This document shows positions 1 through 5,420 of a stretch of DNA of 5,869 nt, piece after piece. The first letter of the stretch is position 1; each line of letters begins with the position of its first letter. The stretch covers positions 1-5,869 of the forward strand of contig DATAYA010000279.1 in NCBI GenBank assembly GCA_036272815.1, read 5' to 3'. Origin of the DNA: DATAYA01 sp036272815 (lineage in GTDB: Bacteria; Pseudomonadota; Alphaproteobacteria; Acetobacterales; Acetobacteraceae). A program made the translations under genes and the position numbers. A model generated the notes under the pieces. It was not told where the DNA came from. It did no database searches and saw only the letters and a list, made by a program, of their open reading frames with translations.

Positions 1-745
1 CCGCGAGCGTCAGGCCTGCGAACAGCACGCCCCAGTTGGTCGCATATTCGCCGATGAACCCGGTCAACCCTTGAGGCAGGGTCTTGCGGCTTTCGCTCTG
101 GATGAACACGAGCGGGAAGAAGAAATCGTTCCACACCGGGATGGCGTTGTTGATCGCCGCGATCACCAAAGCGGGCCGCGCCAGCGGCAGCATCACCTGC
201 AGCATGATGCGCGGCTCGGAGGCGCCGTCGATCCGTGCCGCCTGCTCCATCTCCGCCGGCAGCGTGCGCAGGAAGCCGGTCAGGATGAACACGACCGATG
301 GCGTGCCGATCGCGGCATAGACCAGGATCAAGCCCGCGCGCGTGTCCAGCAGCCCGATATTGCGCAGTTCGATGAACAGCGGGATCACCGCGAGCTTGAG
401 CGGCAGCATCAGCCCGGCGAGGAAGCCGAGCGTGAGCGCCGTGTTGCCCGGAAACTCGTAGCGCGCCAGCGCATAGGCCGCCATCGTGCCGAGCACGACC
501 GAGAGCACGACCGCCCCGGTCGTGACCACGACCGAGTTCGCGAAATAGCCGAGGAAGGCGCCGTCCGCGAGGATGCCCACGAAATTGCCGATGTATGAGA
601 AATCCGGCAGCGCGAAGGGCGAGGCGAAGATCTCGCCGGTGGTGCGGAAGCCGGAGAAGGCCATCACCGCGATCGGGTAGAGCATCAGCGCCGACGTGCT
701 CCACAGCACCGCCTGCACCAGCAGCACCGGAGCCGCCCGCCTCAC
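1..745 (-). CDS. Carbohydrate ABC transporter permease, MalG-type (C-terminus cut by window edge)
   Basis: Inner-membrane permease of a sugar ABC importer, the MalG/UgpE-like partner of the adjacent MalF-type subunit. I translated 248 codons from a GTG at 745. Family permeases are usually about 270-285 residues, so roughly 25-35 C-terminal residues, including the end of the last helix, lie beyond base 1. The EAA loop that docks on the ATPase is clear at residues 167-190 (EQAARIDGASEPRI, then MLPLARPAL). Hydrophobic segments are near 8-30, 70-92, 104-125, 136-157, 192-212 and from about 237. The family-like AYALARYEFPG stands at 90-100, and VWNDFFFPLVF at 204-214. The start overlaps the stop of the upstream permease by four bases (GTGA). 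A GAGGTG about seven bases upstream can act as ribosome binding site, which supports this GTG and suggests translational coupling. The call is firm at family level; the substrate cannot be read from the sequence. Confidence 0.93.
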   Translation of the reverse strand, partial: MRRAAPVLLVQAVLWSTSALMLYPIAVMAFSGFRTTGEIFASPFALPDFSYIGNFVGILADGAFLGYFANSVVVTTGAVVLSVVLGTMAAYALARYEFPGNTALTLGFLAGLMLPLKLAVIPLFIELRNIGLLDTRAGLILVYAAIGTPSVVFILTGFLRTLPAEMEQAARIDGASEPRIMLQVMLPLARPALVIAAINNAIPVWNDFFFPLVFIQSESRKTLPQGLTGFIGEYATNWGVLFAGLTLA

Positions 746-1668
746 AGCGCCACCTCGCGTCGGCGCAGCCCCAGCACGATCAGCGTCGCGACCGCGCCCA
801 CGAAGACGAACATCAGCCCGGCATAGGCGTTGCCGTGGCCGAAATCCTGCGTGGCGCCGCTCTGGTTGCCGAAGGCGGTGCGGTAGAACAGGAGGGCCAG
901 CACGTCGGTGTGCCCGAATGGCGAGCCGTCCACGCCCGCCATCAGATAGGGCAGCTCGAACCAGTTGAACGCGCCGATGAACAGCAGCGTGAACGCGACC
1001 GTCGCACTCGGTGCGACCAGCGGCCAGATGATGTGGCGCAGGATTTCCCTCTCCCGCATCCCGTCGAGCCGCGCCGCCTCGATGTATTCGTGCGGGATGC
1101 GCTGCATTCCGGCCAGGAACAGCAGCGTCGGAAAACCGATCCAGTGCCACGCGCCGACGACGATCAGCGCGCCGAGTGCGGTGTTCGGATCGCCGAGCCA
1201 GGGCCGCGCCAGCGCGCCCAGCCCGATTGCCGCCAGCCCGGCATTGACCAACCCGAAATTGGGATTGAGGAACAGCTTCCAAACGAACGCCACGATCACG
1301 TCCGATAGCACGACCGGCAGGAATAGCGCGGTGCGATGGAAGCGGTGCCCCCGGGGCTCGCGCCACAGCGCCCAGGCGAGCAGGAATGCGCCGCCGTTCT
1401 GCAGGACTGCGAGTGCGGCCAGCACCTCGACATTGTGCCCGAAGGCGCGCCACGTCACCGGCGCGAACGGCGCGCGCCAGAGCACGTCGGCAAAGTTGCG
1501 GAATCCCACGAAGCCGAGGCGCCGCAGCCCGTCCCAGGCATAGAAAGCATCGCCGAGCGCCTGCGTCAGCGGCCACGCGATGAAGCCGCCGACGAGGATG
1601 AGCGGCGGCGCCAGCAGAAAGGCGATCCAGGCGGCGTGCGGGTGCAGGCGCCGCCGCGCCGGCCTCAC
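742..1668 (-). CDS. Carbohydrate ABC transporter permease, MalF/UgpA-type
   Basis: Inner-membrane permease that pairs with the MalG-type subunit to form the transport channel of a family 1 sugar importer. The protein has 308 residues, normal for short MalF-type permeases without the large periplasmic domain of E. coli MalF. Hydrophobic segments are near residues 13-36, 82-103, 112-133, 165-187, 222-240 and 282-300, consistent with six helices. The cytoplasmic EAA loop is at 197-221, starting EAARLDGMREREI and ending in WPLVAPS. The N-terminus is basic (RPARRR) and so is the C-terminus (LRRRE), as expected for cytoplasmic ends. The GTG start overlaps the stop of the binding-protein gene by four bases. 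No convincing Shine-Dalgarno sequence precedes it, so translation probably depends on the upstream gene. The ATPase partner is not in this window. Confidence 0.94.
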   Translation of the reverse strand: MRPARRRLHPHAAWIAFLLAPPLILVGGFIAWPLTQALGDAFYAWDGLRRLGFVGFRNFADVLWRAPFAPVTWRAFGHNVEVLAALAVLQNGGAFLLAWALWREPRGHRFHRTALFLPVVLSDVIVAFVWKLFLNPNFGLVNAGLAAIGLGALARPWLGDPNTALGALIVVGAWHWIGFPTLLFLAGMQRIPHEYIEAARLDGMREREILRHIIWPLVAPSATVAFTLLFIGAFNWFELPYLMAGVDGSPFGHTDVLALLFYRTAFGNQSGATQDFGHGNAYAGLMFVFVGAVATLIVLGLRRREVAL

Positions 1669-2903
1669 TTGCGGAAGGCGGGATCGTATGTCGCGATGCC
1701 CGTGTCGATCGCGGCGGCGACCTGCGCCGGGCTCGCCTGCCCGGCCAGCATCTTCTGCACGCCCGATTGCAGCAGCACCGAGCCGTTCGGCTCGTGATAG
1801 CGGAAATAGACCAGCATCAGATACGGGATGGCGTTGGCGTCCAGCTTCCGCACCTTCTCCAGCAACGGGTCCTTGATGGTGATCCCCTTGATCGGCGAGA
1901 CGTTCTGCAGCGCGTTGGAGAACGCGGTGCCGTAGGCGGGCGTGCCGAGCGTGCGCAGGAACGTCAGTGCCGTGGCGCGCTGCGGCGACTTCGCGTTCAC
2001 CGCATAGCCGCCGTCATAATAGGTGGAGACGAGGGCGGGCTCGCCCGCGTGCGGCGACGGCGGCGGGAACACGTCGAGCTTCAGCGCCGGGTTCTGCTGG
2101 CGGAAATTAGCAAGCTCGAAGCTGCCGCCGGCAAACATCGCGGCGCGCCCGGCGACGAAGAGCTGCTGCGACGTCGGATAGTCGATGCCGCTGAAATTGG
2201 GCGCGAGATAGCCGCGCAGGTCGAGCAGGTGCCCGAGCGGGCCGGTGAAGCGCGGATCGGCGAATGTCGCGTGGCCGGCCGCCACGTCCGCGGCGAAGCT
2301 CTTGCCGATCATCGAGGACAGCAGCGAGAAGGTGAGCGTCTCGTTCTGCCACGACGTCGCGGTGCCGTTCGCAAACGGGGTGATGCCTTTCGCCTTCAGC
2401 GTCTTGCAGGCGGCGAGCAGGCCGTCCCAGGTCGTCGGTGCCGCAATGCCCGCTTTCGCGAACAGCGCGGTGTTGAACAGCACCAGCATGGTCTGCGTCG
2501 CGAACGGGACGGCATAGACATGCCCGCCGGCGCTGACCGCGGCGAGCGCCTCGGCCGAGAAATTTGCGAGTTCCGGCACCGACGCGCGGTCGAGCGGCGC
2601 GAGATAGCCGGGTCCGGCCAGCGCCGCCAGTCCGCCATAGGACTTCACCTGCAGGATGTCGCCGGCCTTTCCGCCGGCCAGCGCGGTCGAGAGGATGGTC
2701 GGGTATTGCGTCGGCTCGAACGCCTGGAAGCGGATCGCGACGTCGGGATGCGACTTGCGGAAAGCGGCGATCGTGCGCTCGTAGAACGCCCGATCCTCCT
2801 GCCGCCAGGACCAGAAGGTCAGTTCGCTTGTCGCCGCACGCGCGACCGCCGGTGCGGCGAGTGCCAGCGGCAGGCCAAGAACGTGACGGCGGGCGATCGG
2901 CAT
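1665..2903 (-). CDS. Extracellular solute-binding protein, family 1 (sugar ABC importer)
   Basis: Periplasmic binding protein that captures the sugar and delivers it to the two permeases encoded just downstream. It has 412 residues. The N-terminus is a signal peptide: basic MPIARRH, a hydrophobic stretch over 8-20, and an A-R-A cleavage site near residue 23. There is no lipobox cysteine, so the mature protein should be soluble. The R5-R6 pair followed by HVLGL makes Tat export possible. Family hallmarks follow: SELTFWSW at 26-33 (first strand), GKAGDILQV at 79-86, the hinge-like VYAVPFATQTMLVLFNTALF at 129-148, PTTWDGLLAACKTLKAKGI at 156-174, and FVAGRAAMFAGGSFEL at 249-264. The aromatic-rich stretch YLMLVYFRYH at 361-370 may line the binding cleft (inference). 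ATG at 2903 has a good ribosome binding site (AGGGGAG) about five bases upstream, which decides the start. The ligand is unknown; L-fucose, L-rhamnose or a glycoside of them is a guess from neighbours. Confidence 0.94.
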   Translation of the reverse strand: MPIARRHVLGLPLALAAPAVARAATSELTFWSWRQEDRAFYERTIAAFRKSHPDVAIRFQAFEPTQYPTILSTALAGGKAGDILQVKSYGGLAALAGPGYLAPLDRASVPELANFSAEALAAVSAGGHVYAVPFATQTMLVLFNTALFAKAGIAAPTTWDGLLAACKTLKAKGITPFANGTATSWQNETLTFSLLSSMIGKSFAADVAAGHATFADPRFTGPLGHLLDLRGYLAPNFSGIDYPTSQQLFVAGRAAMFAGGSFELANFRQQNPALKLDVFPPPSPHAGEPALVSTYYDGGYAVNAKSPQRATALTFLRTLGTPAYGTAFSNALQNVSPIKGITIKDPLLEKVRKLDANAIPYLMLVYFRYHEPNGSVLLQSGVQKMLAGQASPAQVAAAIDTGIATYDPAFRK

Positions 2904-2919
2904 GGCGCTCCCCTTTGAA

Positions 2920-2947
2920 CAACGGCCGAACGTTACCGCGTCCGTTG
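2920..2947. repeat. Imperfect dyad in the gap before the binding-protein gene (possible operator)
   Basis: CAACGG at 2920-2925 is mirrored by CCGTTG at 2942-2947. With a CG pair two positions further in on each side, the arms match at 8 of 9 positions around a 10-base centre. A separate AACGTT palindrome lies inside at 2929-2934, off centre. The dyad sits 17 bases upstream of the binding-protein start codon, in the 67-base gap after the hydrolase gene. It is not followed by a T-run in the direction of transcription, so it does not look like an intrinsic terminator. It could be a regulator operator (AACGTT cores occur in LacI-family sites) or a leader hairpin that separates expression of transporter and enzymes. 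The repeat is seen directly; its function is a guess. Confidence 0.35.
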
Positions 2948-2970
2948 CGGGGGCGCCATGCCGGGCAGCG

Positions 2971-3816
2971 TCAGCCGCCGACCACGCGCTGCGTCTGCTC
3001 GCCCAGCCCCTCGACCCCGAGCCGCATCGTCTGCCCGACGCGGAGGAACACCGGCGCGGGCTTCTTGCCGAGGCCGACGCCGGGCGGCGTGCCGGTGCTG
3101 ATGATGTCGCCCGGATGCAGGGTGATGAAGTGGCTCACGTAGGTCACCAGCTTGCGGACACCGAAGATCATGGTCTTCGTCGTGCCGTTCTGCATCTTCT
3201 GCCCGTCGACCTCGCACCAGAGCGACAGGTTCTGCGGATCGGGTATCTCGTCGCGCGTGACCAGCCAGGGGCCGGTCGGGCCGAACGTGTCGCAGCCCTT
3301 GCCCTTGTCCCAGGTGCCGCCGCGCTCGCTCTGGTATTCGCGCTCGCTGACGTCGTTGCAGACGCAATAGCCGGCGACGTGGTCCATCGCCTCGTGCTCG
3401 GGCACATACTTGGCGCGGGTGCCGATGACGACGCCGAGTTCCACCTCCCAGTCGAGCTTCTTCGCGCCGCGTGGCATCTCCACGTCGTCATTCGGCCCCT
3501 GATAGGCGCCGAGCGACTTCAGAAACAGGATCGGCTCCTTCGGGATCGCGGCTCCGGTCTCGGCCGCGTGGTCGGCGTAGTTCAGCCCGATGCAGACGAA
3601 ATTGAGCGGCCGCGTGACGCACGGTCCGATGCGCGGATTGCCGGTGATCTTCGGCAGGCTTGCCGGATCGAGCGCCGCGAGCTTGCGCAATCCCTCGGGC
3701 GAGATCGCCGCGCCGTCGATGTCGCGGACCACGCCCGAGAGGTCGCGCATGCCTCCGTCGCGGTCCAGCATGGCAGGCTTCTCGGCGCCAGGCGCGCCTA
3801 CGCGCAACAGCTTCAT
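2971..3816 (-). CDS. Fumarylacetoacetate hydrolase family protein; likely 2,4-diketo-3-deoxy-L-fuconate/L-rhamnonate hydrolase
   Basis: Probable cytoplasmic metal-dependent hydrolase that splits a C-C bond of an acylpyruvate. The best guess is 2,4-diketo-3-deoxy-L-fuconate (or L-rhamnonate) giving pyruvate and L-lactate. It has 281 residues, the usual length of this bacterial branch. The small N-terminal domain (1 to about 68) starts MKLLRVG and carries the DLSGVV pattern. The FAH core follows: GLNYADHAAE at 77-86 with H83 and E86; PILFLKS at 95-101; the metal ligands E124 and E126 in DWEVELGVV and D155 in CNDVSERE; the GKGCDTFGPTGPWLV loop at 172-186; and STGTPPGVG at 240-248. GGGAG seven bases before ATG 3816 supports the start. 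The SDR stop is only 19 bases upstream, so the two are one transcription unit. This branch is often labelled ureidoglycolate lyase, but no purine-degradation genes are present and the SDR neighbour favours the deoxy-sugar role. Family certain; exact substrate inferred. Confidence 0.88.
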   Translation of the reverse strand: MKLLRVGAPGAEKPAMLDRDGGMRDLSGVVRDIDGAAISPEGLRKLAALDPASLPKITGNPRIGPCVTRPLNFVCIGLNYADHAAETGAAIPKEPILFLKSLGAYQGPNDDVEMPRGAKKLDWEVELGVVIGTRAKYVPEHEAMDHVAGYCVCNDVSEREYQSERGGTWDKGKGCDTFGPTGPWLVTRDEIPDPQNLSLWCEVDGQKMQNGTTKTMIFGVRKLVTYVSHFITLHPGDIISTGTPPGVGLGKKPAPVFLRVGQTMRLGVEGLGEQTQRVVGG

Positions 3817-3835
3817 CGTGCATCTCCCTCGAATG

Positions 3836-4597
3836 TCAAAGCGTCAATCCGCCGTCGATCACGACCGCCTGTCCGGTCATGAACGCGGCCTCGTCGCTCG
3901 CCAGATAGACGGCGAGTGCCGCAATCTCCCCCGGCGTGCCGAGCCGGCCCATCGGTTGGCGTGCGACGAACGCGCTGCGCGCCGCGTCCAGCGATCCGGC
4001 GGCGGCCGCGTTGGCGGCGATGCGTACCTCCAGGCTCGGCGAGGCGACGGTGCCAGGGCAGATGCAGTTCGCCCTGATGCCGCGCGAGACGTAATCGGCC
4101 GCGACCGATTTCGTCAGCCCGATCACCGCGGCCTTGGTCGTGCCATAGATCGCGCGGCTCGCGATGCCCTTGATGCTGCCCGAGACCGACGAGACGTTGA
4201 CGATCGCGCCGCGTCCGCGCGCCAGCATCCCCGGCAGGAATGCGCGGATGGTGCGGAACATCGAGCGCACATTGAGGTCGAAGGCGAGCGCCCACTCGTC
4301 CTCGGTCGCCTCCAGCACCGTCCCCTGGTGGACGAAGCCCGCGCCGTTGAACAGGATGTCGATGTCTCCCGCCGACGCCGCCGCGCGCGCGATCGCGTCG
4401 GCGTCGAGCACGTCCAGCGCCGCAGTGCGGACGCCCTCCGGCATCCCGGCGAGCAGGGCCGCGTCGATATCGGTCGCGATGACCCGTGCGCCTTCGGCCG
4501 CGAAGGCAAGCGCGGTCGCGCGCCCGATCCCCTGGCCGGCGGCGGTGACGAAGGCGGTGCGGCCGGCGAGGCGTGCGCTTGCGGAACGCTGCGACAT
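3836..4597 (-). CDS. SDR dehydrogenase, likely 2-keto-3-deoxy-L-fuconate dehydrogenase (BDH2/DHRS6-like)
   Basis: Cytoplasmic short-chain dehydrogenase of 253 residues, probably oxidising the C4 hydroxyl of 2-keto-3-deoxy-L-fuconate with NAD+ to the 2,4-diketo acid used by the next gene. Visible motifs: cofactor loop TAAGQGIG at 18-25; D43 in ATDID, which favours NAD over NADP; NGAG at 84-87; N109; catalytic S137, Y151 and K155 (YGTTK); PGTVASPSL at 181-189; C-terminal IDGG at 247-250. FVHQGTV, RTIRAFLPGML, RQPMGRLG and AAVIGLTKSVAAD are typical of the BDH2/KDF-dehydrogenase branch. R148, R192 and R213 match, by my alignment from memory, the three arginines that bind the substrate carboxylate in human BDH2. 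The reading frame stays open upstream to 5254, but ATG 4597 is chosen because GGGAGGA lies just before it and the SDR fold starts here. Alternatives: 3-hydroxybutyrate or another hydroxy-acid dehydrogenase. Confidence 0.9.
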   Translation of the reverse strand: MSQRSASARLAGRTAFVTAAGQGIGRATALAFAAEGARVIATDIDAALLAGMPEGVRTAALDVLDADAIARAAASAGDIDILFNGAGFVHQGTVLEATEDEWALAFDLNVRSMFRTIRAFLPGMLARGRGAIVNVSSVSGSIKGIASRAIYGTTKAAVIGLTKSVAADYVSRGIRANCICPGTVASPSLEVRIAANAAAAGSLDAARSAFVARQPMGRLGTPGEIAALAVYLASDEAAFMTGQAVVIDGGLTL

Positions 4598-4672
4598 CGG
4601 CTTCCTCCCGTGATGACCGCGGCGCCGAAAGTGCGGGCGCCGGCGGAGGGGTGTCAACCGGGGGTGACCGCC
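4598..4672. promoter_or_regulatory. Divergent intergenic region between the two SDR genes
   Basis: These 75 bases separate the starts of two genes that are read away from each other, so they must hold, or overlap, control signals for the leftward five-gene block and possibly for the rightward SDR. On the minus strand a perfect TTGACA (plus-strand 4652-4657) is the best -35 candidate for the leftward genes. The matching -10, 17-18 bases on, is poor (GCACTT or CACTTT). GGCGCC occurs at 4621-4626 and again at 4636-4641, separated by nine bases; each copy is itself palindromic, so the pair could be a regulator site or just GC-rich chance. TGACCGC is repeated directly at 4614-4620 and 4665-4671. 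No convincing rightward promoter is visible. Confidence 0.4.
4652..4657 (-). promoter_or_regulatory. Candidate -35 box (TTGACA) for the leftward operon
   Basis: Read on the minus strand, the hexamer is an exact TTGACA, in an otherwise very GC-rich gap, 54 bases before the SDR start at 4597. The spacing puts a -10 near plus-strand positions 4629-4635, where only a weak A/T-containing stretch (CACTTTCGG) exists. A housekeeping-type promoter with a poor -10, helped by an activator, would fit an inducible catabolic operon. This rests on one hexamer only. Confidence 0.3.
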
Positions 4673-5419
4673 ATGCAGCGCATCGTTCTGGTCACGGGGG
4701 CCGCGAGCGGCATCGGGGCGGCGACCTGCCGCGTGCTTGCGGCACCTGGGGTCGGGCTGCTGGTCCACACGCGCCGCAACCGGGCGGGCGCGGAGACGGT
4801 CGCGGCGGCGGCGCGCGCGGCTGGCGCCGAGGCCGAGGTGGTGCTCGGCGATCTCACGGAAGCGGCGCTCCCGGCGGCCTTGGTTGATGCGTGCGTGGCG
4901 CGCTTCGGCGGGCTCGACGTGCTGGTGAGCAATGCGGGGTTCGCAGACCGCACGCCGATTGCGGATGTTGCCGATGATGCCTTTGCCCACTCGATCAATG
5001 CGATCGCGTTCGCTTTCCTGCGACTGGCGCGGGCGGCGATCCCGGCGCTGCGGGCCGGGCGGGCGCCGCGCGTGGTCGCGGTCGGCAGCTTCGTGGCGCA
5101 CGCCCACCGGCCCGGCCTGCCGAGTTTCCCCGCCTCGGCGGCGGCGAAGGCGGCGCTGGAGGCGCTGGTGCGGTCGCTGGCGCAGGAACTTGCGCCCACG
5201 ATCACGGTCAACGCCGTCGTCCCCGGCTTCATCCGCAAGAATGCCGGCGCCCATGCGGCGCTGCCGGCGTCGAGCGAGGCGGAGCGCACCCGCCCGATCC
5301 CGCTCGCGCGTCTCGGCGAGCCGGCGGAGGTGGCGGCCGCGATCGCGTTCCTGGCCTCGGCGGCTGCGTCCTATGTCACCGGGCAGGCCCTGAGGGTCGA
5401 TGGCGGGCTGGTGATGTAG
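4673..5419 (+). CDS. Divergent SDR-family oxidoreductase lacking the catalytic tyrosine
   Basis: SDR-fold protein of 248 residues; the reaction is unknown. The cofactor loop TGAASGIG is at 8-15, followed by VHTRRNRAG (31-39), whose arginines point to NADP(H). The SNAG motif is at 86-89, N109 is in place, VNAVVPGF is at 179-186 and the C-terminal VDGG at 242-245. The catalytic part is odd. S139 in VGSF is present, but the following stretch reads SFPASAAAK (151-159): K159 is kept, the position four before it is S155, and F152 is seven before it. No tyrosine is near. RKNAGAH (188-194) follows PGF. ATG 4673 is preferred over an in-frame GTG at 4664; a GGGGG run about eight bases upstream is a modest ribosome binding site. 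The frame is open far upstream, antisense to the neighbouring genes, but the fold begins at this start. It may be a noncanonical reductase or a catalytically weak paralogue. Confidence 0.85.
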   Translation: MQRIVLVTGAASGIGAATCRVLAAPGVGLLVHTRRNRAGAETVAAAARAAGAEAEVVLGDLTEAALPAALVDACVARFGGLDVLVSNAGFADRTPIADVADDAFAHSINAIAFAFLRLARAAIPALRAGRAPRVVAVGSFVAHAHRPGLPSFPASAAAKAALEALVRSLAQELAPTITVNAVVPGFIRKNAGAHAALPASSEAERTRPIPLARLGEPAEVAAAIAFLASAAASYVTGQALRVDGGLVM

Positions 5420-5420
5420 G

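Noticed and set aside
71..1308. Plus-strand open frames opposite the two permease genes
   Set aside because: Both permeases translate with clear membrane segments and EAA loops on the minus strand; the plus-strand frames are charged, low-complexity shadows.
1767..2918. 383-codon open frame on the plus strand opposite the binding-protein gene
   Set aside because: It mirrors a well-supported family 1 binding protein, shows no domain, and has the arginine/glutamate-rich composition typical of antisense frames in GC-rich genes.
3817..3850. TTGACG and TTGACA on the minus strand near the end of the leftward SDR, as a promoter for the hydrolase
   Set aside because: The hexamers lie only about 20 bases before the hydrolase start, leaving no room for a -10 and a leader. 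They come from the codons for the SDR C-terminus.
3590..4672. Long open frame on the plus strand running into the rightward SDR, suggesting a 609-residue fusion protein
   Set aside because: The upstream 361 codons are antisense to the hydrolase and the leftward SDR, are arginine- and alanine-rich with no recognisable domain, and arise from high GC. The SDR fold begins at the ATG at 4673.
5135..5149. GCG GCG GCG run in the SDR active site as a recent triplet expansion that pushed Lys away from the Tyr position
   Set aside because: Possible, but three alanine codons are common in this composition and I recall related SDRs with a similar SAAAK stretch, so slippage cannot be claimed without an alignment.
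4598..5254. N-terminal extension of the leftward SDR to 472 residues
   Set aside because: The extra 219 codons are antisense to the rightward SDR and have low-complexity arginine-rich composition. A strong ribosome binding site precedes the ATG at 4597, where the SDR fold starts.
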